DNA of 64,000 nt. It comes from Acorus gramineus. Taxonomy: Eukaryota; Streptophyta; Magnoliopsida; Acorales; Acoraceae. The translations under genes were made by a program, and so were the position numbers. Each line of letters starts with the position of its first letter. The stretch's first letter is position 1. The stretch spans positions 9,853,611 through 9,917,610 of the forward strand of contig CM060851.1 in NCBI GenBank assembly GCA_030737835.1. The letters are read 5' to 3'. The notes beneath the pieces are model-generated. The model saw only the letters and a program-made list of their open reading frames with translations, had not been told where the DNA came from and did no database searches. Below are positions 23,407 to 35,570 of the stretch, in pieces.

Positions 23407-23609
23407 TGATGTGGTGTTAAAACCAACTGACTCTCCTATGGTAGTATTTCCTTTATTGTTCTGTTTGAGATCGACTGGGCTCGTACAGGCATATACTTCT
23501 GCAGACCTTATGTTTAAGTGATGATTTGGTATCGACTTTTATAATTTACTGCTACAACTGCTGCTGCAGCCATTGCTACTGTTGGTACTGGTGCTTTGTA
23601 CAGTTGTTG

Positions 23610-23615
23610 AATAAA
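23610..23615 (+). terminator. Poly(A) signal AATAAA of the GRP gene
   Basis: AATAAA lies 204 bases after the stop codon, in a T-rich 3' UTR. Confidence 0.55.
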
Positions 23616-23639
23616 AGAAATCTTTGTGAAGATGCCTGT

Positions 23640-24840
23640 GTTAGATTCTTTTGCAGCAGCTTTGCAGTTTGAGATTCATTGATTAGGTTTTCTTTGTTTG
23701 TTGGGAGGTGTTCATAGTCTAATTCTTGATTTGGTTTATTCAAGCATCCCATCAGAATTTTTTTTTCTATGGCTACATTTGGTATCATTACCTGTATTGC
23801 TGGGTTGCTCCGGATGGATTGCTCCTCCTTTGTTTAAATGATGATTGATTTCCAATTAAAAATTTCTGTGATGTTTGTCAAAGAAACGATGGCTGGTCCT
23901 GGTAAGCTGTCTGATTTGGACCCGTGACTCGGTTGAAACGCTAAATCTCATTCAATAATGTTAGGTTTGTAACGTGAAATTGAAAAATTCAATTTTTGAG
24001 AAACAATCAAACTTGGTGAACCAAGAAGCTTCTCTTTCATCCAATCAAATCATCTTATACAGATTATTGCATCCATTTAAACTGGATGAGCATTACATGT
24101 CCCTTGCATCATACAAAGGAAATTATATGGGCGTTGCTATAAATACCAGTCTTCATCTTGGCACATGTGTGTTTAAATAAAATTTTTTTTTTGAAAAACT
24201 GCCCTAATTTGACACACTCATTTTTAACACATTTATTTAAGCAGTATGATATTTGATTTATATATACATAAATAATATAATGAATTTTTTAATAATTATT
24301 AAATAAATCAATTATAAAATTTGTTGTGAAGTTACAAATGGAAGTAGTATGTTACAATTAAAAAAAGAATTTTTTAGCATATATATATACCATTTAACCA
24401 ACTATATATTGTCAAAATTTATCATTTGAAACTCTAAAAACTATAAATACCTCTCAAATGAGTTAAAAAAAAAATAGCATTCATATATTTGCTATCTTAT
24501 ATAAAAAATATGACATTGGACAATATACTTGACTTCACAAAAAACGGTTAATAGATACTGAACCATATGTCGAAATATGTAAAGACAAACATCTGCATAG
24601 CGCTGAACAATTATACAAACTATTATTATTTATTGAAAGGGAAGCAAGTAAGATATACACGGAGAAGAGACGAAAGAAGAAAAATTGGTGTTTACATTGA
24701 CCGCACAAGGCAAACGAGGATCCGTACCACACTCTTCTCGCTGAATAAAATACAAACAAGATATCAAAAGGGAAAAAAGTAAGATAATTTTAAATAGGAC
24801 GAGAGAACAAAATAAAGAACAATGTTATTTTACACTGAGT
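23640..24840. other. Spacer, AT-rich
   Basis: No gene or delimited element recognised. Confidence 0.5.
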
Positions 24841-24879
24841 TCATCATCTGGATAAGTAACAATCCCACAACACAAGTGA

Positions 24880-25065
24880 TCTTGTAAGCGATTCATCCAC
24901 AGCGGTCGCTTGGGTTCGTGGAAAAGGATGCCTTCTTCCTTGGCAACTCTTTCGCGCAAGTAATGAGTTGCAATTTCTCTTGACCTTGATTACCCAGTGA
25001 CAGATTTTAGCATGTCTTTCGTGAGGACAATCAAGCGGCGGATTTCTTGGCGTCATGGAGGTCCT
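24880..25065 (+). mobile_element. LINE relic, RNase H-like C-terminal fragment
   Basis: The plus strand reads DSSTAVAWV...NELQFLLTL near 24,893-24,990 and then, in another frame, FREDNQAADFLASW near 25,017-25,060. These are the closing motifs of the RNase H domain found at the end of many plant LINE ORF2 proteins. Stops and a frame change show it is dead. Only about 190 bases are recognisable. Confidence 0.7.
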
Positions 25066-25069
25066 CTCC

Positions 25070-25815
25070 CATGCTTTTCTTTTTCAGTCTCAATTCCAAT
25101 CTACACGTATTTTATATTTTTTAAAAATAGTATATACTTCATCTAATAAGTTATATGTTTTTATAAAAAAAATAAAACAAATACTCTTATAAATTGCATG
25201 AATACATTATTAAAAAATGTGAGTATATGTTCCGGTGATTTTCTATCCACGCATATGAGACTGAAATTGGGGCTCAAGAAAAAAAAAATGATATGTCTAA
25301 TCCCTTCTGCAACCCCATTTGCAATCCACACCTTTTTCTTTTTCTAAAAAAATTATACACTCTCCTATGGAAGTATATGTTATATGAAGTGTTATATAAA
25401 CTAAGATACACCAGTATATATTTTTTTATTGTGAATATATATATTTTTTATTCAATACACTATGATAGAACCTCATATTATGAAACACAATATATACTAC
25501 GTTATCACAGTACACGGGGCTGCAAAAAAGACGAGTGTCTTTTGAATATCATATTATTTGATATATAAAATAATTACATCAAATATAAGAAAAAAATACT
25601 TCTATATTAATATTTAATATAGTTCACCCTAAAATATTGTTTTGAATCCACCTTTGCTAATAGAGATGGACGGCTAGAAATCAGATGGACGGCTAGAAAT
25701 CTTTGTTTTTTTGTTAACAATGTACATTATGGTTGTACCTACTAACATATAGCAATACAATTTTTTTTTTTTACCCACAAAAAAAAGAGTCTAGGGTATA
25801 ATCATAGCAATTCAA
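25070..25815. other. AT-rich spacer
   Basis: No gene recognised. A short direct repeat (AGATGGACGGCTAGAAATC) occurs at about 25,664 and 25,683. Confidence 0.5.
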
Positions 25816-25819
25816 ACAA

Positions 25820-28224
25820 TGAATAACGCAGCGTGAAATGAATAAAAAGATATAAAAAGCGTTGAGATCTTATAAGCTTCTTGAATCTACAAGAAAAATA
25901 ACAAAAGAAAATATAATTTTATTGATTGATCAAAAGTTATCCCTTACAAAGATGGTGGCACTCATTATAGGCTACAAACATTAAATACACATTCATAATG
26001 TGAATTATGACTCTACTAAAAATAGTAAAGACACAATTACAATCACAATTATTAAAATCTAATAAAATAAAATATAAGATCCTAAAAATCTTAAATTTCT
26101 AATTCACCAATAAAAGGTGATTAATATGACTTTAAATAATGAGATTTGTCTATAAATGATAAAATCTCATAAAAAATTATTTTGTGGACTGATTTGAAAT
26201 CAAATATTCTACAATGATTTTTTTCCACATCTGTTCTACATCAGTCTCCTATTCTTAAAAAAACTAGTTCTTGAGTTTAAGATGAAAGAATTTTAATAGA
26301 TTTGGAGGATAATATTTGATATAATCAAATATATCAATAAGAGATATAAAGATCATTTTCCTCTCCTTATTTGATGCATTCTTGTATTTGACCTTTGACA
26401 AGAGAAGAGACATTTTCTTGAATTCAAATTCCTTTTTAATCAAATCGATCATAGAAAAATTTGAATGCATCTCGATTTATAGCCCAAACTTCTTCACCAT
26501 TGTAGTTGTCACAATGTCCCCATCATTACCTTTGTCGACGATGACATCAAAAACGCTTTTGTTGATGTTGCATGCAGTTTGCAACACGAACGTTTGTAGG
26601 AGCTTTTCTATCTTTGGTGTCACCACTAAGGAATAAGAAAATGGTTTCTCTTGTTCTCCTCCAATAATCTCTTTAGATTCAACGGAGAGAACAACATCAT
26701 CCACTTCTTTATTTGTCATGTCCTCATCAATTTTTTATTCAACCAGAGGTTGATCATGGGGGTGGTCAGTTATCAGATTCTCTTGATTTTTTGGTGGACT
26801 TTCTTCGGTCTCTTCTCCATCGATCCATCAACCATATCTTGACTTAATGCAACATCTAGATTCTAGCGGGTTGATCATGGAAGAGCCTTTGGACATCACG
26901 TTTGATCTCTCCAGTTGTGATTCCACTTTTATGGCCACAAAAATTGTTTCTGTCAAGCTGCAAATCTTTTGTGAAGCAATATTATCTCGAATTAAAGACC
27001 TCAACCCATTAAGATAATGTGCCCCTTGTCGCCACTTAGCTTCTGTAAGGTCATACCGACCCAAAATTTTTAAAAATTCAGCAGTATAGTAGAATACGGA
27101 ACGATTACCTTGGCGACAATTTTGGTACAAGTAGAGCAAATATTGTTCATAATCTAGATGAAGGAACCGAACCATGAGAAGTTGTCTCATCCTGGTCCAT
27201 GTTGGAATATGTGCTCTTCCTTGTCGCTGTCCGGTCCTTTGAAGGTAGTCCCACCAATTAACGGCACCACTCGTGAGTTGAAGTGCCACCAATCTTACCA
27301 TCTCCTCTTCACGCACCTCCATTATCTCAAAGAATTTATCAATCTCTAAGATCTAATCAAGGTACTGATTAATTGGTAAATTAATGTTGAAATAAGAGAT
27401 GACCATTTTTTAAAAAATAATTGTTGTAGTATGTGTGCTGCCTTCTCAGCTTATAGTCGTACAGTTCACCGTCTTCATCATCCGAGTCATCCTCATAATC
27501 GGGTAGATAATGAGAATGTCGTCAAACAACGTTATAAGCAATTGGTTGGCCTCAGGCAAATCCCTTGACGCGCATCCTGTCACTCCCAGGTCGTCTATTG
27601 TCGACGTTGAGATTCATTCCAGTATTTCACATCATGAAGAGCTTGCCGCGTTTGCTGACAAAAGTCCTCCCGAAGGTGCTTTTGGTCCTTCTGCAACGGT
27701 CGAAACAGCTCCTACACCCCACAATCACCGTCAATGGGATTATTGTTCCCCGCCCGGCTATGTGCCACCGAAGCTAGGTGAATCCTTGCTTTGATATCAC
27801 CCAACGCAGCTTGAAATGGATAAAAAGATCCAACAAGTGTTGAGATCTCATAAGCTCTTTGAATCCACAATAAATCCTTGAATCCACAAGGAAAATAACA
27901 AAAGAAAATATAATTTTATTGATTGATTAAAAGTTATCTCTTACGAATATGATGGCACTCATTATTTAGGCCACATACATAATGTAAATTATGACTCTAC
28001 TAAAAATAGGAAAGACACAATTACAATAACAATTATTAAAATCTAATAAAATAAAACATAAGATCCTAAAAACCCTAAATTTTTAATTTACCAATAAAAT
28101 GTGATTAATATGATTTTAAATAATGAGATTTGTCCATAAATGATAAAATCTCATAAAAAATTATTTTGTGGACAGATTTGAAATCAAATATTTTGTAATA
28201 ATTTCTTTTCAAATCTGTCATACA
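25820..28224 (-). mobile_element. Ty3/gypsy LTR retrotransposon fossil, internally deleted
   Basis: Two similar LTRs of about 420-430 bp lie at about 25,820-26,240 and 27,795-28,224. On the minus strand the upstream LTR is followed by a Met-type primer-binding sequence (TGATATCAAAGC). A gag-like frame at 26,828-27,322 contains WWDYLQRTGQRQG and MRQLLMVRF, typical of the retrotransposon gag domain. A protease-like stretch at 26,477-26,719 contains VFDVIVDKGN. No reverse transcriptase or integrase remains. The element is broken, with a large internal loss and a handful of other breaks. The LTRs differ by several percent, suggesting a few million years. Confidence 0.8.
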
Positions 28225-28337
28225 CCAATGAAAAGAGTAAAAGCATCAATCTATTCTCTATGAGTCATTCACTTGTGATTTGTCATAGGCCAAATCTTTT
28301 TTTTATATTTGTGTGTGTGTATGTGATTTTAGGATTC

Positions 28338-28553
28338 GTTTTTTTTTTTTTTTTGATATCGGAGGGACCTCCCGTGGGCCGTGGCTGACCTTACGGTCAA
28401 GCTAGGAAGGTTACCTCCGCTAGTTTGTCCCGGTCCCATGGAAAATTCTTTCGAATAATCGTCAATAAACAGGTGGGTAAAGTCAGCGCCAAGACTTGAA
28501 CACAAGACCCACCCTTAACACAGGTAAGCTCTGAACCGTTGTGCTATGACCAC
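28338..28553 (-). mobile_element. tRNA-derived SINE with target-site duplication
   Basis: On the minus strand it begins TGGTCATAGCACAACGGTTCA (A box) and has a B box GTGTTCAAGTC about 35 bases on. It ends in a run of about 16 A (28,339-28,354). It is bracketed by 9-bp direct repeats TTAGGATTC at 28,329-28,337 and 28,554-28,562. All the standard SINE hallmarks are present. Confidence 0.85.
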
Positions 28554-28783
28554 TTAGGATTCTTGCTTCTACATGGTTTTCTTTTTTGGTGTTTGGTATT
28601 TTCTTGTTATGTTGATAGAGAAGAACAACAGCTGGAAAGGAGTTTAAGAGATTAAATAAAAAAGGGAAAACCAGTCTATAGAAAAGTGAAGAAGAATGCA
28701 ATAAAAAAGGATGCAACACTTTTACTACACAATCATCCAATATGTTTGTCTTTACCGCCAAGAATCAAATGACAAAACTGTAA

Positions 28784-31700
28784 GGGGAGAGATATTGCCA
28801 CCACCTAAACTACTTTAGGTACCACCTCCTCAACTAACCAGAGGTATTGAAACACTTCTAAGGTATAATGATTAAGAGCACCACCTTCTATCTGCCACCC
28901 TTTCTCTCTTCCCGCGTTAGAGACATGTATTGTCTATGTATTTATATAACCTAGACAATCAAGATGTCTAGGTTAACAGTATGAAAAACGTAGGTTCTGG
29001 TTTGGATTAGACACATCGAGTGTCTACGTCGTTAAGGATTCTAGACAATAAGCTTGTCTAGGTGAACAAAAAATCAATCAAAAGGTTCTGGAATGGGTTA
29101 GACACACAGGTGTGGAAACATAGGAGCCACAAAGATTGGAGAGCAAGATTTTCATTTTCCTCGGGAGGTATCGGGAAGGAGTTGGAATTGAATAATATTG
29201 AAAAAAACTCGTAATGAACCTAGCCGTGCCCGGTGCTTCCAAGAAGTGACGGGTGTAGGATTGGGATGGGGAAGACCTAAATCTGCGGCAGAAGCTTTAG
29301 ACTGGTTTTCACACCTTCGGTCACCTTCTTCTTCACTTTTGGCTTTGACATTTTTTTCTAACTGTCCTGGACTTGAAGTGTTGGATCTTCGAATGCTACT
29401 TTGATGTACTTTTAGAAATGGGGAGAAACGAGGGTAAGAGCTTTTGAGTGAGGTAGTCTTTGATGAGAAAGTTAGCAAGCCCCAGGGGAAAAATAGAGAT
29501 GTCTCCTACGCTCGCACCTTCGTTCGGTTGGTCGCCTCGCTTTCTAATTGGAAACAATAGGCAACTACCCTATTGACTCAAAACGATCATTTTGCTATCG
29601 CTTTCAATGGTTGTAATCATAACTCCCTGGGAGCAAGTAGAAATCTAATGCATCGCTACACTCTATCTAAGTTTATAAATTTACTAGACAATACTTTTGT
29701 ATATGGAAACAAAAAAATCAATCAAGGTTCTGGAATAGGTTAGACATATGCAGAGTCTAAGTTTTTAAATTCCCCAGACAATAATTTTGTCTATGAAAAC
29801 GGAAAAATCAATTCATACGTTATGGAATAGGTTAGACACATGCACTGTCTAAGTTTTTAAAAACTCTAAACATTATTTGTGTCTATGGAAACAGAAAAAT
29901 AACAAATAGCTAGGTTCTGGAATGAGTTAGACATATACAGTGTCTATATTTTTAAGTATTTTAGACAATACTTCTGTCTATGAAAATAGAAAATATAATC
30001 CATATGTTCTGGAATGGGTTAGACACATAAAATATCTAAGTTTTTAAATATTATAGACAATACTTCTGTCTATGGAAACAGAAAAGTCAACCCATAGGTT
30101 CTGGGATGGGTTAGACATATGTAGTGTTTAAGTTTTTAAATTTTCTAGACATTATTGTTGTCTATGAAAACAGAAAAATCAACCCATAGGTTCTGGGATG
30201 GGTTAGACATATCCAGTGTCTAAGTTTTTAAATTTCCTAGACAATACGCATGTCGATGGGAACAGAAAAGTCCTCCATTTGGTTCTGGAATGGGTTAGAC
30301 ACATGGGATGTCTATGTATTTATATATCATAGACCACCTTTATGTCGATGGGAACAGAAAAAACAAACTGGGGGTTCTGTAATGAGTTATAGTAATGTGT
30401 TTGACTTCATCAATCAGGTTTCCTCATGAAACATGAGAAAACAAAATCACAACTTCAACAATAGTTGAATTATTCACAGGTCTTTTGACATGATTCCTTG
30501 ATAAACATGGGTAAACCTTCAAAGTCATACTTGCATTCAAAGCCATCAATACCACCATTCAAATAAACATCCACACTGTTTAAAGTAAGTTATTGAATTT
30601 GAGCAAGTGATCCTACAAAAACCATATAATACACAACTGATCGAACCATTGTTGTTACTTAAATAAACATTCATTTCAACAAATCGATGAAAAAACAAAA
30701 TGATAGTCAATGAGAAGCTCATTATTTTCGGGACCACGATGAAAAGGACCCTTCATACTACCTTCATCAATATCTGAATCTCTTCTACCTCTACTTCTTC
30801 CCTCTCATCTTCCTCTTGTGGTTCGACCTCAACATTTTGAGAATTTGATGCCACTCTTTGAGTGTATGGGATGATTGACGTTGAAGGGACATCTTTAGTC
30901 AATCTTTTAGATTGGCGTCTCTTGTGGTTTGAAGTAGTTTGTGGATCGAATGTGTGGCTTCGGAGGCATCCTGCGAACTATTGGTTCCAATAATATATAA
31001 AATATAAAAATAATAGACAGAAAGCCTATAATCTATCAAATATCTAACTCATTGACACCCCCACAATATTGACTCTTCCCTAGGTCCCCCCCCCCCCCCC
31101 GGAATTCATGAGAAAAACTTGTTAAAGAATTAGACTACAAGATAGAGACAGCCATGCACATTCTAATGGATTCATCATCAAAAAAGTAAAATAAACCAAT
31201 CCTCACTATGGATATTTGGAACACTAACAATCCAATTCTAGGTTATTAATATAATTATAGCAAATGACCATCCACATAGTAGATCAACCTGACAATCTAA
31301 TAGAAGAAGACTCATCCCAACTTGTGCATTAACACAAGAATTCCCTTTGAAATCATATTATCATTTCAATCAACCATTTAAAGAATACACGAATCACATC
31401 AACCCACAGTAACAATTAACAAATAATACAAAAAAACATCACAAAAGATAATTCATGCGCGCATCCATTAACACAAACAAAGGACAGATTGATGAGTAAC
31501 AGCATTATATAATCATATTACCCATGCCACAAATCCCTCTAAATAACTAACAAATCCGATCTAAACATGTTCAATGATGATAAAATATAGGGTTTAAACT
31601 AAACAAATGCAATCACAATCATATCTTTAAATCCAAAAATAAAAAATAAATTGATCTTAAATCATATATTTTCCCAAAAATACCCCAACATACTATCAAA

Positions 31701-32313
31701 ACCCTAACTTTATATCAAAAAATCCCATACTTAGTAATAAACAGTTTAAACCAAATAAATGAAAATTCAATCACTATCATATCTTTTAATGAAAAAAAAA
31801 GAAAAACAATTGAGCCTAAACCATACATTTCTCTTTAAATACCCTAACTTCCTATCAAAACCCTAACTTTTTAACAAAAATTCCAATAATTATACAATAG
31901 TAAAAAGTCAATGAATACAACTCATGAATCACCAATACCATTCATGTAAAGGAGAAGTGAAAAATCAAATACCCATTTCTTTCACTTTGAAAGGTCACGA
32001 GATGACGATGGAGAGAGCTGTGGTGGGGGACAATGAGAACGGAGATGCACGCTCAAGGTGGGTTCACGGCGGCCTGACGGAGGGCTCACGGTGCCTAGGG
32101 AAGAAGCCCTCGATTGGAAGGAAAAGTAGAAAACAGAGAAGAGAAGGGGAAGAAGAGAGAGGTTGTTGTGTGCATTTAGGGTAGGTGGTGGGGTTGGTGA
32201 TCTATTAGGTGGGTATTTATTAAGAGGTAGGTGTAGTAAAAATCAAAATAGGAGGTGGGGGATTTAAAAGGGTGGTGGGACATATAATTTGGGTGGTGGG
32301 AGTAACTCTACCC
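28784..32313. mobile_element. Mutator-like (MULE) element, non-autonomous or decayed, 3.5 kb
   Basis: The ends form imperfect terminal inverted repeats of about 45 bp, GGGGAGAGATATTGCCACCA against GGGTAGAGTTACTCCCACCA. They are bracketed by a near-perfect 9-bp duplication, AAACTGTAA (28,775-28,783) and GAACTGTAA (32,314-32,322), the size expected for MULEs. Inside are a subterminal array of ~93-bp dyad repeats (28,925-30,395), a 565-bp unrelated stretch splitting it, a minus-strand acidic coding-like stretch near 30,765-30,975, and a poly-C run (31,086-31,100). No transposase was recognised. The superfamily call rests on TIR plus target-site length. Confidence 0.7.
28925..30395 (+). repeat. 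~93-bp subterminal dyad repeat array in the MULE-like element
   Basis: Two units (28,925-29,115) and, after an interruption, about eight units (29,690-30,395) start with GGTTCTGGAATGGGTTAGACA at intervals near 90-96 bases. Each unit holds an inverted pair TTAGACAC...GTGTCTAAG and a second pair TAGACAATAC...GTCTATGG. The decayed array at 17.2-17.7 kb belongs to the same family. Confidence 0.85.
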
Positions 32314-33089
32314 GAACTGTAAATAGGAGAACCCAAATGAAGATAGATGACAAAGAAATGTTTCACAACAAAATCTCTACATAGAGATAGATTGTTATTG
32401 TTTCGAGTTTTGTTGATGTTAGAATAAAGGAAATGAAATTCTTGTTATTGTATTAGAGGAGCCAAATGCTCTATTTATAGATACATAAAAGAAACCTTAA
32501 AATACCAGAAAAAGAATATAGGAAAACTAGGAAACTAATAATATAATAATAATGATAATAAAGACATAATATTATTCTAATAATGACTCTTTAACACCCC
32601 CTCCCAAACTCTGAAAGGTAGAACCCTTAGAGTTTGCACAAAAATGAGAAGGTGGCGGAGGCTGGCGACAGCGACGGGCGGTAGGGTGAGGCACGGCACG
32701 ACGCGACAGAGGTGCCACATGGCGCAGTAGAGGAACGTGCAGAGGCACCAGTAGAGGCACGTGCAGGCGCGGTAGGGGTGCAACAGAGGCACGGTAGGGG
32801 CATTGCAAGCGGCAGGGGCGCTGCAGAGGCGTGGCATGGGTGCTGCACGGTGCGAGAGGAGCAAGGACAAGAACGTGGAAGGCGCACATAAAGGAAGACG
32901 CGTGCGGCGGCCGCAATGCTGAGAAAAGAGAAAGAGCGCACATAGAAGAAGACACGTGCAGAAGCAGCAAGAGGAGTCGCGAGATCGCACAAAGAGCGCG
33001 AGAGCGGTTGATGTCGCAAGGAGATGCGCGGAGGTGTGCAAATCTTTAGATAGGAAATAAAGTCCAATTTAGTGTTCTGAAATCCCGAG

Positions 33090-34560
33090 GTGGCCACCAG
33101 GGCCATAGGAGGGCGGCCGGATGCATTGGCAGTCTGTGGAGAGCGGCTGAGTGCAGCGGACAGCGCCGGAGGGTGGCTGGAGATGGTCGAGAGTAGCCAG
33201 AGGATCACCGAGGGCGGCAAAGGGCCGCCGGAGAGAGGCCGGAGGCGGTCGAGGGCTATATGAGGTGGTAGAGGGCAGCTGATGGTGGTGACAGGCAGCC
33301 AGAGAATTGTCAGAGGGCCGCCGGAAGATTGCCGGAGGTGGCGGAGGGCGGCCGGAGGATCACCGGGAGGCGGCGTTTGGAGTCGATGGCCAGCGGCGGA
33401 GGACTGCCAGAGGGAGGTGGACATTGGTGCCGGCAGAGGAGAGCGGCAGCCGCTGGTGGTGCACGTTGGCGGGTGGTGGCGTGCGCTGGGTGGCTCGAAC
33501 GCACATGGGGAGCGCTGGGGAGGCGTCTCGGATAGGATCCCGGGAGATCCGGGGCAAGATCCCAGGAGATCCGGGGCACTGTCCCGGGAACACTGGCACG
33601 CGCTGGCAGGGCTGGCACCGCTGGCAGGCGCTGGCACTCTCGGGCACGCACTGGCAGAACAGATCCCGGGGGATCTGAGAGCGCTGGCACGCGCTGGCAT
33701 GGAAGATCCCGGGAGATCCCGAAGCGCTTGCACGGGCTGGCAGGGCAGATCCCAGGATATCCGGGAACGCTGGCACGCACTGGCATGGCAGATCCCGGGA
33801 GATCCGGGAACGCTGGCACTAGGGGTGGTAAACGAGCCGAACGAGCTGAGCTTTGACATGTTCAAGCTCGACTCGTTTATAAACGAGCCGAGCCGAGCCG
33901 AGCTCACGAGCCTCAACGAGCCTAGCGTTCTTCTTCTTTTTAGGGTTTTTAAGGGTCGAAAATAAAATTTTAACCTAAATGAGTCAAGTTCATGAGCCTA
34001 AATGAGCATAGCTTTGTATTAATTTAATGTTCTGATCTTATATAAGAGTTTAGTCAAGTTTCAACTAAGTTTTTTATAACACAACGAGTTGAATTTGAAC
34101 ACAAAATGAAGTTCGATCCAGGTCCCGAGCCTAACCGAGCTTTAAAAATTGTTCAAGCTCGCTCATTTGTTTAATCGAACGAGCCTGAACAAGCTTAAAC
34201 CGACCCGAGCCCGAGCCGAGCCCAACTGGCTTGGTTCGTTTACTAGCTCTAGCTGGCACGCGCTGACAGGACAGATCCCGGGAGATCTGGGAGTGTTGGC
34301 AATTGAGAGATCCGAGAACGCTGGCACGCGCTGGCAGGAGAACCAGGAGAGCTGGGACGCCCTGGCAGGGCACGTCGACAGGGCTGGCAGGCAGCGATGC
34401 GCAAGGGCTGGCAGGGAGCGACGGCAAGGCGAGCAGGGCGCAATGGCACTGCTGATAGGGCACGTCGGCAGGGCGAGGCAGGGCGTGTTGGCCGTGCTGG
34501 CAGAGCTGGCAGAGCACAGCAGGGCTGGCAGGTCCGTCAGCAAGGCACGACGGCAAGGCT
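33090..34560. repeat. GC-rich tandem-like repeats inside the LTR element
   Basis: From 33,090 to 33,420 variants of GGAGGGCGGCCGGAGG recur. From 33,530 to 33,815 and 34,252 to 34,560 variants of GGCACGCGCTGGCAGGGCAG and ATCCCGGGAGATCCGGG recur. The hAT insertion interrupts the second set. GC content is far above that of the rest of the window. Long frames on both strands here are by-products of this composition. Confidence 0.85.
33820..34251. mobile_element. hAT-type MITE nested in the LTR element
   Basis: A 432-bp insert starts TAGGGGTGGTAAACGAGCC and ends in the inverted counterpart (reverse complement TAGAGCTAGTAAACGAACC, 15 of 19 matching). It is bracketed by an exact 8-bp duplication GCTGGCAC (33,812-33,819 and 34,252-34,259), as expected for hAT elements. 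The interior is rich in palindromic ACGAGCCGAGC phrases and has no transposase. It is younger than its host LTR element. Confidence 0.88.
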
Positions 34561-34895
34561 GGCAGGGTGGAAGCATAGAACAATGAAAAGAAAAATTTTG
34601 GGTACCAAAAGTCCTCCCCCGCTCTGATTGAACACTCCTTAATCGGAGCGGGGAAGAAGAAAAAAAAAAACTTTTGTGGATCTAGGGTTTTTGGGGTGGC
34701 TCTGATACCATGTTAGAATAAAGGAAAGAGAATTCTTGTTATTGTATTGGAGGAGCCAAAGGCTCTATTTATAGATACATAGAGGAAACCTTAAAATACC
34801 AGAAAAGGAATATAGAAAAACTAGAAAACTAATAATATAATAATAATGATAATAAAGACATAATATTATTCTAATAATGACTCTTTAACAGTTGA

Positions 34896-35567
34896 TACAT
34901 TAATATGTAATACACACATGGATATAAATAAGATGATGGACTTGACGCTTTGGCAATTATTCAATTGGGGATTTAAATTTGACATTGTTGCTATTCATTT
35001 TATATTTGCTTGTTGATTCATATGCACAGGGCCATCTTTCTCAATTGTTTTATTGTTGTTTTAGATCGCAAGGCTGCTAGCTGAACTTTTCTTTTTTTCT
35101 ATTTTTGTTGCCTTGTTAATGAAACTTACAATCTCCTTGTACTATTTATTGTTTCTACTTCTCTCATTTACTTCATGAAACTATAAAACCCCAAAAATGC
35201 TCATATTTTATTATTAGCTTCAATTCAAAACATCTTTACATAGCAGACCAGTTGCTATTCTTTTTTTTTTATTTATTCTTTGCATTTTGTTCATGTTGTT
35301 TTATTTTGTGAACCCGGTGTGTTTATTCATAATATATATAAGAATCCCAATGCTACCTAATCCATTGTTGTTGAGTCATCTGCCATACAAATAATATAAA
35401 AGCACAAATGTTCTGGTTCTCTTGTGAAATGAGATGGCCTGTGTTGAATGCAAGAGTTTTTAATTTTTTATTAAAGATGGTTGGTGGTACTGAAGAAGAA
35501 AAAATTAAATATGTAAGTGGTGTGCTAAGGAAGATATATTTAAAAAAAATTGTACCATGCGTAACAT
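34896..35567. other. AT-rich stretch of uncertain origin
   Basis: A frame at 35,408-35,570 reads MVGGTEEEKIKYVSGVLRK within it, but it runs into the neighbouring MITE and has no recognised homology. Nothing else is supported. Confidence 0.35.
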
Positions 35568-35570
35568 TTA

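Larger units (their letters stand above)
32417..34890 (-). mobile_element. Small non-autonomous LTR retrotransposon with GC-rich internal region
   Basis: Two 180-bp LTRs, 32,417-32,596 and 34,711-34,890, begin TGTTAGAATA and end TTTAACA. They are bracketed by the 5-bp duplication GTTGA (32,412-32,416 and 34,891-34,895). On the minus strand the primer-binding site TGGTATCAGAGCC (initiator Met tRNA type, 34,698-34,710) abuts the 34.7-kb LTR, and a purine tract (GTTTGGGAGGGGG) abuts the other. The LTRs differ at about 5-6% of sites, roughly two million years on usual plant rates. The internal 2.1 kb is strongly GC-rich, made of tandem-like repeats, and has no gag or pol. Structurally it looks whole as a non-autonomous element apart from a nested hAT insertion. 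Confidence 0.92.

Noticed and set aside
29152-29478. 108-codon minus-strand frame as a host gene
   Set aside because: It looks somewhat protein-like but has no recognised domain, lies inside the Mutator-like element, and the opposite strand is open too. It is kept only as part of a possible captured segment.
32627-33916. 429-codon open frame on the minus strand, with others on both strands at 33.3-34.6 kb
   Set aside because: They lie in GC-rich tandem repeats inside an LTR element. Low stop frequency follows from composition, several frames are open at once on both strands, and no domain is seen.
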